Below, one piece after another: positions 24,411 through 36,400 of a stretch of 64,000 bases of DNA. A program made the translations under genes and the position numbers. Numbering within the stretch: position 1 is the stretch's first letter; each line of letters starts with the position of its first letter. A model generated the notes under the pieces. The model did no database searches. It was given only the letters and a program-made list of their open reading frames with translations, and was not told the DNA's origin. Source of the stretch: Elmis aenea (Eukaryota > Arthropoda > Insecta > Coleoptera > Elmidae); NCBI GenBank assembly GCA_947652605.1, contig OX393578.1, positions 58,411,415-58,475,414 of the forward strand, given 5' to 3'.

Positions 24411-25704
24411 AAATGACAGAAGTCAATTTATAGGTTATGCTGTCATTTTGTCATTTCTTGATTTCTAGGTTATGCAGTCAGTTTGACAGTGATGACATTA
24501 TTCAATTTTTAGGTTATGCTGTCAGCCTGACGGTAGTGTCATTTTGACACAACTAAATGTCAAATTTTTTACGCCATCATCGTATTTTCACATCCCACGG
24601 TCTTAATTCGACTCGAAACTTGTTTTTTTTTGTACGTATTTTTAGGGGAGAGCGAGACGAATCCGATTCGATACGACGCGCGCGGCGGAAAGCCAATTTG
24701 GAGAAGGTCTGAGCGTTTTCGATGTTTTTTCGTGAAAAACCGACATTTTTGCACGTTTACCTTAATAACTATCTGAAACGATTTTCGAGGGGCTTCTTGC
24801 TATTTTATTATGAAAATTTTCTACGATTTTACGCCATTTTTTCGCGATTTTAGTTGTTAATAATTACCTGCTATAACACATTGCTGAAATTTGGTTCATA
24901 TTTTTAATTTATAGTCGAACTTTTTAAGTTTGACAAGTAATTTTGTAAAATAATCGCTTTTAAATCCACAAGGTAAAAGTTTGGTTTATTTATAAAATAA
25001 AAGCATTATAGTGGTAATGTATCGGATTCATTTGTAGATTATAAATCTTATTGAAATTTTAAAATATGCTGAGCGTATGATGATATTCTTTGTTAAAGTC
25101 TTCATTTCCTGGTTGTAATCTAAAAAGTATTGTTTTTAATAAACTTATTAATGTAGTTTATTTAATGCAAGAAGAAAAGTATTTTAATAACCTGATAATG
25201 TTATGATTTTTAATTTTAAAATAATCGAGGGTTTCTCCTAACTAATTTCTGAGTGTTTATTATGGTCTCTATTTTCTGAAAATGTTAAAGACACCATTAG
25301 TAATTAAAAGTTTTGAAAAATATTCCAACGGTATACCTTGTGTTGTACTAAATGTCTCTCGACAGCACCCATCCAAAAGCAATCTTTTAATAACTCATTC
25401 GTTACCACAATTTTTTAAATTTCTATTCAAGTTCCCAACTGACCAAGTCCACTATACTTTATAAATTCATATTTGAGACCTAATAAATACGGCTTCCTTT
25501 AATTTTTATTGGATTTTTACAACCTAATGTTTTTCCAAATTCAACCATGCTTGGGCTTTTTTTTGTCGAATAATCTCACTACACTGCCGCAATGCGCAAC
25601 CTAACCTATTTCAAATTCGCTATAATCGCTACCGCAACGACCGTTGCCGCACGCATGTACCGTCGGACGGACAATTTCGCGGAAAATTATTTCCACCCGC
25701 ACCC

Positions 25705-25758
25705 GGATTCGAACCGCAGACGCTTTCGTCGTAAGCGCCCGTCGGACCCGTCCGGCTA
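25705..25758 (-). repeat. tRNA-like SINE module, copy 2 (A and B boxes)
   Basis: The minus strand carries an A-box-like TAGCCGGACGGG (25758-25747), then a B-box GGTTCGAATCC (25715-25705) 43 bases downstream, the usual Pol III spacing. The fold is a poor cloverleaf, so this is a tRNA-derived repeat, not a tRNA gene. Confidence 0.5.
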
Positions 25759-27068
25759 TCACGGCGCTTTGCATGGATATCGAAATTCCATATATAATAA
25801 TACAAAGTTGTCAAATTTTGACAGTGACAGAAGTCAATTTATAGGTTATGCTGTCATTTTGACATTTCTCGATTTCTAGGTTATGCAGTCAATTTGACAG
25901 TGATGACATCATTCAATTTTTAGGTTATGCTGTCAGCCTGACGGTAGTGTCATTTTGACACAACTAAATGTCAAATTTTTGACGGCGTCATCGTATTTTC
26001 ACATCCCACGGTCTTAATTCGACTAGAAACTTGTTTTTTTTGGTACGTATCTTTAGGGGAAAGCGAGACGAATCCGATTCGGTACGACGCGCGCGGCGGA
26101 AAGCCAATTTGGAGAAGGTCTGAGCGTTTTCGATTGAAATATCTTAGTAAAAAAAATGCTTGAGTGCATGTTTATTCCTAAAATGATGCATTTAACTTTA
26201 CTTAGGACTACATTTTTTCCTTATGCGTTAACATTTATTATATTCTTCATTTTTATTTATTTCATTCAATTTTACAATTTTTGGTTGTTATAAGTCTGAT
26301 GGTTTTAATTTTAAATAACATTTTAAAAACTGACAAAGTGCCATTATTTCTTTATCTATTTTAGCGCATGAAATCTCGCACTTAAATTTCATTTTGTGAA
26401 AGTCGATTGTTTAGTATTTATTATTATTATTATGTGTTTAGAGGTGTGATAAATTGTCTATTTAGTTTCAATAAAGTGCAATAGAAAATTGTATTTATGT
26501 TTTAATTCACATTAACACCTGGTAATCAGTAAATCATATCTATTGCATAAGAATTGTTGGAGCATGTTGTGATTTTTAATTTAAAAATAATCGAGGGTTT
26601 CTCCTAACTAATTTGCGAGTGTTTATTATGGTCTGTATTTTCTGATAATGTTAAAGACACCATTAGTAATTAAAAGTTTTGAAAGATATTCCAAAATATA
26701 CCTTGTGTTGTACTAAATGTCTCTCGACAGCACCCATCCAAAAGCAATATTTTAATAACTCATTCGTTACCACAATTTTTAAAATTTCTATTTAAGTTCC
26801 CAACTGACCAAGTCCACTATACTTTATAAATTCATATTTGAGACCTAATAAATACGGCTTCCTTTAATTTTTATTGGAGTTTTACTACCTAATGTTTTTC
26901 CAAATTCAACCATGCTTGGGCTTTTTTTTCGAATAATCTTACTACACTGCCGCAATGCGCACCCTAACCTTATTTCAAATTCGCTATAATCGCTACCGCA
27001 ACGATCGTTGCCGCACGCATGTACCGTCGGACGGACAATTTCGCGGAAAATTATTTCCACCCGCACCC

Positions 27069-27122
27069 GGATTCGAACCGCAGACGCTTGCGTCGTGAGC
27101 GCACGTCGGACCCGTCCGGCTA
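27069..27122 (-). repeat. tRNA-like SINE module, copy 3 (A and B boxes)
   Basis: Same A-box (27122-27111) and B-box (27079-27069) as copy 2, within the next array unit. Confidence 0.5.
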
Positions 27123-27717
27123 TCACGGCGCGTTGCATGGTTATCGAAATTTCATATATAATAATACAAAGTTGTCAAATTTTGACAGTGACAGAAGTCA
27201 ATTTATAGGTTATGCTGTCATTTTGACATTTCTCGATTTCTAGGTTATGCAGTCAGTTTGACAGTGATGACATTATTAAATTTTTAGGTTATGCTGTCAG
27301 CCTGACGGTAGTGTCATTTTGACACAACTAAATGTCAAATTTTTGACGGCGTCATCGTATTTTCACATCCCACGGTCTTAATTCGACTCGAAACTTGTTT
27401 TTTTTTTGGTACGTATCTTTAGAGGAGAGCGAGACGAATCCGATTCGGTACGACGCGCGCGGCGGAAAGCCAATTTGGAGAAGGTCTGAGCGTTTTCGAT
27501 TGAAATATCTTAGTAAAAAATGCTTGAGTGCATGTTTATTCCTAAAATGATGCATTTAACTTTACTTACGACAACATTTTTTCCTTATCCGTTAACATTT
27601 ATTATATTCTTAATTTTTATTTATTTCATTCTATTTTACAATTTTTGGTTGTTATAAGTCTGATGATTTTATATTTAAATAACATTTTAAAAACTGACAA
27701 AGTGCAATTATTTCTTT

Positions 27718-28005
27718 AATTCCATGCCGGTATATAGATGAGTAGTATTCTTATATTTGAAGAGTTGTCGGTTGAATTTTTGTAAACCAAGTTTGAATTA
27801 AGGAAGTTTTTATTTAAAAGAAACGTTATAATGTTATTAGGTAGGCTGTTAATCGTATGTAGTTGCAAGTGCTCTTAGAAAATTTTGTTTAAGAATGCGT
27901 TTAATAGTTTTTGCAACAATATATTGTGTTTTCCTGTTTAAAACCCTAATTTTATTTAATAAAATTTGTTATATGTTTTTATATTTATACGTGTTTTGTT
28001 TTTAG
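27718..28005. repeat. About 275-bp insertion inside one array unit
   Basis: This unit is about 1640 bp long where its neighbours are about 1365 bp. The extra AT-rich segment sits between the spacer word AAAGTGCAATTATTTCTTTA and the word TTTAGCGCATG, which are nearly contiguous in the other units. Confidence 0.5.
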
Positions 28006-28708
28006 CGCATGTAATCTCGCACTTAAATTTTATTTTGTGAAAGTCGATTGTTTAGTATTTATTATTATTATGATGTGTTTAGAGGTTTGATAAATTGTCT
28101 ATTTAGTTTCAAAAAAGTGCAATAGAAAATTGTATTTATGTTTCAATTTACATTAACACCTGGTAATCGGTAAATCATATCTATTGCATAAGATGTTGGA
28201 GCATGTTGTGATTTTTAATTTAAAAATAATCGAGGGTTTCTCCTAACTAATTTGCGAGTGTTTATTATGGTCTGTATTTTCTGATAATGTTAAAGACACC
28301 ATTAGTAATTAAAAGTTTTGAAAAATATTCCAACGGTATACCTTGTGTTGTACTAAATGTCTCTCGACAGCACCCATCCAAAAGCAATATTTTAATAACT
28401 CATTCGTTACCACAATTTTTTTAATTTCTATTTAAGTTCCCAACTGACCAAGTCCACTATACTTTGTAAATTCATATTTGAGACCTAATAAATACGGCTT
28501 CCTTTAATTTTTATTGGAGTTTTACTACCTAATGTTTTTCCAAATTCAACCATGCTTGGGCTTTTTTTTTCGAATAATCTCACTACACTGCCGCAATGCG
28601 CACCCTAACCTATTTCAAATTCGCTATAATCGCTACCGCAACGACCGTTGCCGCACGCATGTACCGTCGGACGGACAATTTCGCGGAAAATTATTTCCAC
28701 CGGCACCC

Positions 28709-28762
28709 GGATTCGAACCCCAGACGCTTGCGTCGTGAGCGCACGTCGGACCCGTCCGGCTA
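28709..28762 (-). repeat. tRNA-like SINE module, copy 4 (A and B boxes)
   Basis: A-box 28762-28751 and B-box 28719-28709 on the minus strand. A fifth unit at 30074-30084 keeps only the B-box because its A-box side is deleted. Confidence 0.5.
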
Positions 28763-30747
28763 TCACGGCGCGTTGCATGGGTATCGAAATTCCATATATA
28801 ATAATACAAAGTTGTCAAATTTTGACAGTGACAGAAGTCAATTTATAGGTTATGCTGTCATTTTGACATTTCTCGATTTCTAGGTTATGCAGTCAGTTTG
28901 ACAGTGATGACGTTATTCAATTTTTAGATTATGCTGTCAGCCTGACGGTAGTGTCATTTTGACACAACTAAATGTCAAATTTTTGACGGCGTCATCGTAT
29001 TTTCACATCTCACGGTCTTAATTCGACTCGAAACTTGTTTTTTTTTTGTACGTATCTTTAGGGGAGAGCGAGACGAATCCGATTCGGTACGACGCGCGCG
29101 GCGGAAAGCCAATTTGGAGAAGATCTGAGCGTTTTCGATTGAAATATCTTAGTAAAAAAATGCTTGAGTGCATGTTTATTCCTAAAATGATGCATTTAAC
29201 TTTACTTATGACTACATTTTTTCCTTATGCGTTAACATTTATTATATTCTTAATTTTTATTTATTTCATTCAATTTTACAATTTTTGGTTGTTATAAGTC
29301 TGATGATTTTAATTTTAAATAACATTTTAAAAACTGACAAAGTGCCATTATTTCTTTATCTATTTTAGCGCATGTAATCTCGCACTTAAATTTTATTTTG
29401 TGAAAGTCGATTGTTTAGTATTTATTATTATTATGATGTGTTTAGAGGTTTGATAAATTGTCTATTTAGTTTCAAAAAAGTGCAATAGAAAATTGTATTT
29501 ATGTTTTAATTTACATTAACACCTGGTAATCAGTAAATCATATCTATTGCATAAGAATTGTTGGAGCATGTTGTGATTTTTAATTTAAAAATAATCGAGG
29601 GTTTGTCCTAACTAATTTGTGAGTGTTTATTATGGTCTGTATTTTCTGAAAATGTTAAAGACACCATTAGTAATTAAAAGTTTTGAAAAATATTCCAACG
29701 GTATACCTTGTGTTGTACTAAATGTCTCTCGACAGTACCCATCCAAAAGCATTATTTTAATAACTCATTCGTTACCACATTTTTTTAAATTTCTATTTAA
29801 GTTACCAACTGACCAAGTCCACTATACTTTATAAATTCATATTTGAGACCTAATAAATACGGCTTCCTTTAATTTTTATTGGATTTTTACTACCTAATGT
29901 TTTTCCAAATTCAACCATGCTTGGGCTTTTTTTTTCGAATAATCTCACTACACTGCCGCAATGCGCACCCTAACCTATTTCAAATTCGCTATAATCGCTA
30001 CCGCAACGACCGTTGCCGCACGCATGTACCGTCGGACGGACAATTTCGCGGAAAATTATTTCCACCGGCGCCCGGATTCGAACCGCAGACGCTTGCGACA
30101 GAAGTCAATTTATAGGTTATGCTGTCATTTTGACATTTCTCGATTTCTAGGTTATGCCGTCAGTTTGACGGTGATGACATTATTCAATTTTTAGGTTATG
30201 CTGTCAGCCTGACGGTAGTGTCATTTTGACACAACTAAACGTCAAATTTTTGACAGCGTCATCGTATTTTCACATCCCACGGCCCCAATTCGACTCGAAT
30301 CTTGGTTTTTTCGGTACGCATCTTTAGGGGAGATCGAGACGAATCCGATTCGGTACGACGCGCGCGGCGGAAAGCCAATTTGGAGAAGGTCTGAGCGTTT
30401 TCGACGTTTTTCGTGAAAAACCGACATTTTTGCACGTTTCCCTTAATAACTATCTGAAACGATTTCCGAGGGGCTTCGTACTATTTCGTTACGAAAATTC
30501 GATCCTTTCTACGATTTTACGGCATTTTTTCGCGATTTTAGGAGCGCTCTGGGTATTTTTAATTGATTTTCGAAAATTCTGGAGAACGTCCGTTGTATTA
30601 TAAGGACAAGATATTTTTATTGTTTATAAGGTGGTATGTTACTCAAAATCAAAAAACACTCTACTATGAAGATGTTGTAATTACCTAGATAATAAGCTTT
30701 AAATTATTAGACCCAAGTGCTGCGTAATAGCGCGATATTATTTAAAA

Positions 30748-32160
30748 CTAGCGATTCCGGAGCCCCTAAAGGGGCTCCTTCTCCTTCACCGCTAGATTCC
30801 GCCTTGCGCGTAGAATTCTCTTTGCGCGTAAAATTCTTTTTGCGCAAAAATATCTTTCGTTTGGTGCAAGTCCCATATCCCTATGTGGCTACGTTCCCGA
30901 TATATATCGATTATAACAGCCGGAGACGATCAATCGATTGGCTCAAATTTTTATTTACAATACAAAATCTACAGTCATAATACTCGCGCTGAGCCAGGCG
31001 GGCACTTTTTTTGAAGCGATTAATGGACCGGTTCAAATTTTATTTACAACAATCGTTGTTGCTCTTTAAATTAGAATAAATCCATATTCGTACTACTCGC
31101 GCTCCGCGCTCAAATTCTATTAAGTCGGTAATCAAACTACTTGAGCTTCGCGCTCGCACCCAATGGGTCCCAGTGGAATTCTCTTTGCGCGTAAAATTAT
31201 TTTTGCGCAAAAATTATCTTTCGTTTGGCGCAAGTCCCATGTTCCTAATTGGCTCCGTTCCCGAGATATATCGATTATAACTAAGCCGGAGATGATCAAT
31301 CGATTGGCTCAAATTTTTGTTTACAACACTCGTATTGCTTTTCAAAATTGAGAAAATCGACAGTCATACTACTCGCGCTGAGACAGGCGGGTCACTTTTT
31401 TTGGAGGCCATTAATCGACCTGTTCAAATTTTATTTACAACAATCGTTGTTGCTTTTTAAATTAGAATAAATCCATATTCGTACTACTCGCGCTCCACGC
31501 TCGCAACTAATGCTTCTCAAATTCTATTAAATCGGTAAACAAACTACTCGCGCTTCGCGCTCGCAACCAATGGGTTCGAGTGGAATTCTCTTTGCGCAAA
31601 AGATTACCTTTCGTTTGGTGCACGTTCCGTGTCTCTATGTTCCCGAGATATATTGATTATGACTAAGCGGGTCGATGAACAATTGATTGGGTGAAATTTT
31701 TATTTACAACACTAGTCATTGCTCTTTAAAACCAAATAAATCAATATTCATACAGTGTCATTGTATTTTCATATTCTTAAGTCTGAATTCAACTCAAAAC
31801 TGGGATTGTTTCGTATTTATATTTAGGGGAGAGCGTGGCCATTCTGAATTGATATCATAGATGTACAAAAAGCTAAAGTGGAAAACGTCTGAGCGTTTCT
31901 ATTATTTTGTCAAAGTTTGACAGTGCGTGCGCGTGACGACGTTTTTATAATGTAAGTACGAACGTTTTTGCACGTTTTATTTAATAACTTTTTCCGAGGT
32001 TTGGAGCGTTCACATATTAAAACTCGATCCTAATGCTTTTCAAATTCTAAATTTGCCATCGAACTACATGGCTTCGCGTGAAATACTCTTTGTGCAAAGA
32101 ATTGCTTTTTTTGTGCAAGTCCCTTGTTTCGAAGTGATACCGTTTTAACAACATATATAA
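30748..32160 (-). mobile_element. Second Helitron-like 3' end with a 0.4-kb tandem repeat
   Basis: On the minus strand an 8-bp-stem hairpin (GGAGCCCC-TTTA-GGGGCTCC, 30778-30759) is followed 7 bases later by CTAG (30751-30748) and a T, the standard Helitron 3' structure. Inward, a segment marked by TTCTCTTTGCGCGTAAAATT and CTTTCGTTTGG recurs at about 30810, 31175, 31580 and, diverged, 32070, together with TACTCGCGCT blocks. The far end is not certain. The upstream flank matches copy B up to 51597. Confidence 0.5.
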
Positions 32161-32707
32161 TAATTTTATTATGGTTTAACATTATTTGTGCAATATATCC
32201 GCGTGCCGTGCCGCCACTGAGTTTAGTTACTTATTTAGCTGCTGTGGCGGCCTCTCTATTCAGAGTATCTATTGTAGTGTCTCCAGTTTCAAACATTTAA
32301 ATTACCATAATAAAAATATTTACGACCAAACGTTGATAATATATAAAAAAAAGACTGACGGGATAATGGTCAAGGGGTCTCTAAAGAATACTCTTTAAAT
32401 TAGCTAAACATTTCTGTTGGTATATTTACTCTTCATCAGTAGCCTGAAATTTACATAGGTATTAGCTTAGAATTAGATTGAAGCAAAGAAAAAAACAATT
32501 GGTGTTAAATGTTCGTAATAGTACTCACCAAAAAGCGAGGTTGATAGAAAGTAATCGCAGATTAACATCATTATAAAATTTAATTTAAATAAATAATAGG
32601 TCACATTTGTAAAATTCATATAAATTGAAAATTTAGTTGTTGATAAACCAAGTTGAAGTAAAGTTGATAATTAAAGTTGAAAAAATAGAACGTAATGATA
32701 TATATTA
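32161..32707. other. AT-rich sequence without a recognised feature
   Basis: No gene or clear repeat. A CTCGCTTTTTGG-like region and short ORFs are not informative. Confidence 0.35.
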
Positions 32708-33070
32708 TTACACAAGGTGCTACATAAAAGAAGAAAAAGTTAGTGGCTTATTTAGCTGTATTTTTTTTTAAATATTTGCTAATATGTATTTATTTAAATA
32801 TATTTTTTTATATTTAGGTTTACGATTTAATCTATATTAGATAATAAAATAAGGCTGTATAATTGACTGTAGGGGCAATTTTGTATTTATGTTATAAATA
32901 AAATATAAAGATGATTAATTTAAAAAAAAATGGCTCCTAATTAGAATTGTTGTAAAAAATGTTAAAGTATATTTAACACAATCAATTTTGAATAATTTTA
33001 GAACGTGATCAAAAATGTTGATCTAATGTTATAGTTAATCTCACATTGCTCTAGAAATGTATATTAATTT
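32708..33070. repeat. Orphan FA2H 3' flank (second block)
   Basis: Close copy of 11815-12160 (shared start GCTACATAAAAGAAGAAAAA), but no FA2H exon precedes it. The FA2H copy that should head this block has been lost. Confidence 0.7.
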
Positions 33071-33134
33071 TTAAAAAATTAATTCTTTAAATTGCTTAAC
33101 AATCTTTAAAATATCACGCAAAATAAAAGAGAGA

Positions 33135-33442
33135 GAGAGCAGCGATTACATTTTGTGTAAAGGTCCAACAGTCGGCAACGAAAACGTTCGAAATTTTGAT
33201 GAAAGGTGATGGAGATAAATGTTAATCGAGGACAAACAATAGTGTTTGCATGGTGTAGAAGATCCAAAGAAGGAAGATAATCATTACAGGATGGTGAAAG
33301 GACGTCCGATAACCTTCAGGACTGAAGATTCAATAAACATTTTTCAAATTTATTTGGCAAAATATTGTTCAGTCTTCAGTGTTCTCAGATGTTGGAAGAT
33401 ATGACAGGTATTGACAGAGAGATTTTAGTGGAACATTTGTAG
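33135..33442 (+). pseudogene. Mariner transposase N-terminal part, 5' of LINE insertion
   Basis: Frameshifted reading ITFCVKVQQSATKTFEIL... then a GIDREI-like segment, typical of the helix-turn-helix end of mariner transposases. It breaks at the LINE insertion and resumes at 37706. Confidence 0.7.
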
Positions 33443-36400
33443 TTTTTTTTTTTTTTAAACTACGCTTGTAACGTTCTGAAATATTAAAACTGGTCTATAA
33501 GAGACCAACCATTCATTTATTTCTCAGATCTTAGAACTAAAAACTTAAATTCTAAAGTTCACCCTTTGGTGTCCTTGAGTTTCTGCTAATTTGCACACGG
33601 CACCATACTTTTCGCACTGTACTCTGCTTTTTGAACACTTAAACTAACTCATGTGGCTTCATTCTCTTCAGTCTTCAGGTCATTTACATCGAGAAGTTGG
33701 ATTGCCTCGATGTTAACGTGCTGATTTAGTCTCGCCTCATGTTTAGCTGCATATCTTCTAATTTCGCTGGCCACATCCTTGATACCTAGATCGCGATGAA
33801 TGTCACAGTTGCGTACGTACCATGGTGCATTGATGATGTTACGCAGCACTTTATTTTGAAATTTTTGTATTGTACTTATATGACACTGTTTAGCACACCC
33901 CATAGTTGTATGCCATACGCCCAGACTGGTTTTAAGATCTGATTATATATTAATATTTTGTTGTATATTGACAGTTGGGAATTGCGCCCCAACAGCCAAT
34001 ATAATTTCCTATATTTTAGGCCCAACTCAGTTCTTTTCTTTTTTACGTGTTCCTTCCATCTTAGTTTAGCGTCAAGTGTTATTCTTAAATATTTTGCAGT
34101 GTTTTCGTAAGGTACAGTATTATCATTTATTGTGATGGGCAACGGATTTCTCTTATGTCTTTGTTCGTAGAATTAATGTGAGTTGATTTTACCTCCATTC
34201 CACGGTCCAAATTGTATATCTGGTCACTGGCTAGCTGAAGTTTATTTGTCGTGGCTTCTATGTCCTTATCAACTGCTAGGATTGCAGTGTCATCTGCGAA
34301 CGTGGCAATAGTCACAGTTTTTAATTCTGGCAGATCAGCTGTATAGAACCAATAGAGGATCGGTCCAAGGGCGCTGCCCTGCGGTACTCCAGCTCTGATT
34401 TCCTTCATCTCCGAGTACTCATCTTCTTGTTTTATTCTAAATAATCGATTGGAAATGTACGATTTCAGTAATTAAGCATATTGTTGTGGTAGCAATTTAT
34501 TTAATTTGTACACAAGCCCTTTGTGCCAGACCTTATCGAAGGCTTGGGCCACATCTAAAAAGATAGCCGAGCAGACTTGTTTGTTTTCTAACGCTTTCTC
34601 TTTGACATCAATGATCCGATGTACTTGATCTAATGTGCTATGTTTATCTCTGAATCCAAACTGATGATTTGGAATCAGATTTTTTCTTTCGATGATAGGT
34701 TTTAGTCGTTTTAGGAATAGTTGCTCGAATAATTTGGATGTTTTTGGAAGCAATGATATAGGTCTATATGAATTAATCTCATTAGGTGGCTTGTCTGGTT
34801 TTTGCAGCATTATAACTTCTGCTACCTTCCATACACTTGGGACATGTTTCTGCTGCATTAATTAGATTGGTTAACATTAAAATGCCTTTCCTCGGTAGTT
34901 GCTTTAAGATTTCGCCTGTAATCAAGTCAAAACCTGGCGTTTTTTTGGGTCTGAGGTTGCTTTTGATTTCCTTTGCAACCTCTTTTGGCGTGACTGGTAG
35001 TATTACCTCATTTTCCTGATTCACAAGTTCCTGTTCTAGATTATTAGAATGCATTCATTGGGTTTGAAAATGTTTTCAAGGTAATCTGCAAATACCTCTG
35101 ATTTTTTTTGTTATCTCTTGCCCACTGTCTGTCTGGTTTTCTTAATGGCGGCACTTGTGCTACAGGTCTTTTCAATTTTTTGGTGGTTTTCCACAGGCAG
35201 TAGTCAGTGTCTTCACCTGCTGTTAGGCCTCTTAGATAAATGTTAATTGACTCTTCCTTTAATTTTAATGTTTCTTTTTAGCTGTTGAGCTTTGTTGTTA
35301 AGTATGGTTTTATAAGTAGGTTCTCTGGTTTGTTGCCATTGCCGTCTTGCTTTTCTCTTCTCTTTAACCAGTTCCCTGATTTCTTTTGGATAGTTAATTC
35401 CAATAGTTTTGACAGTGCTTGTTCTGGTGTTGTTCCATGCTACATTTTGTATAGTACTGGTGAACTTTTCAGCTTCTGTTTCCAGTTGCTCAATCGTCCG
35501 TAGTTGTACATTAAGATTAATTGCATTGTCTAATTCTATTTTGAATCTCTCCCAGTCGGTTGTTTTGTTAACAAGGGTCGGTCTACTTTTCTTTTTAATT
35601 ATTCTCTCACTTAGTGTTAATATTACTGCTGAGTGATCCGAGCTTAAATCAAAGTTTCCTTCGACATCTATGAAGTTAGGTGTTACTTTCCTAGAAATGA
35701 AGAAATCTAGTAGGTCGGGTATTTTTTGTGGGTCTGATGGCCAATAAGTTGGTTTTCCAGTAGAATGATAGTTACAGTTTAATTCCTTAATTGCCTCTCA
35801 CAGATGATTGCCTTTGGTGGTAATCAGTCTTGATCCCCAGTCTTTGTGTTTGGCATTAAAATCTCCACCTAATATGAATCTATCGCCAGGGTGTCGTAAG
35901 TTCGTTTTGCAGTCTTCTTTCTTGAGATTATGCTTGGGGGGGGGGGGCAGTACAGTGCACCAGCTATTAAGTTTTGTTTAGTTGATGTGATGCCGATCAT
36001 AGTCAGCTGTGATTCTTCACGTTGAAGATGTTGTTCTTCATAGTGATTAATATTTTCCTTTATTACGACTGCGCTACCACCCTTTGCCTGGTTTTCGGGG
36101 CGGATCGTACTTTGTACCCTCTTATTTGTTAAATAAGATTGGTTCGTAAAATGTGTCTCTGTAATAAGACATACGTCTATATTTTGTGTACTTAAAAATA
36201 CTTCTAATTCTTGTTTTCAATTTAGGAGTCCATTTGCATTCCAGGTAGCTATCCTAAGGTCTTTTTGGTCCATTATTTGTTGTTACGGGGAACCGCCCCT
36301 GTGTTTCTCTCTTCCAGATTCTCAAGTCTACTTATTATGTTTTGTAGCATTTTCATAACAGTTTGTTGCTCAGTGTGATTATTTTGTTCTTGCGGATTTT

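Larger units (their letters stand above)
24089..30605 (-). mobile_element. Helitron-like insertion carrying a tandem array of about 1.4-kb units
   Basis: The flanks match the uninterrupted site at 51457/51458 in the copy B segment, so about 6.5 kb was inserted here. On the minus strand it starts TCCTTATAATAC (30605 downward) and ends with a hairpin (GACCCC-GAA-GGGTTC) then CTAG at 24092-24089, followed by T. That fits the TC...CTRR ends of Helitrons, although the 5' flanking base at the empty site is not the usual A. No Rep/helicase ORF is visible. Inside, a 0.5-kb module recurs near 24232, 25605, 26970, 28610 and 29975 (spacing about 1365, 1365, 1640 and 1365), separated by AT-rich spacers. 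Confidence 0.65.

Noticed and set aside
24334..28762. Genuine tRNA genes in the array
   Set aside because: Boxes A and B are present, but the acceptor and anticodon stems do not fold properly and the unit is repeated; a tRNA-derived repeat fits better.
25592..28883. Recurring ORFs with R-rich proteins in the array units (about 60-95 aa)
   Set aside because: They appear in several frames of the GC-richer repeat module, start at arbitrary ATGs and match no family.
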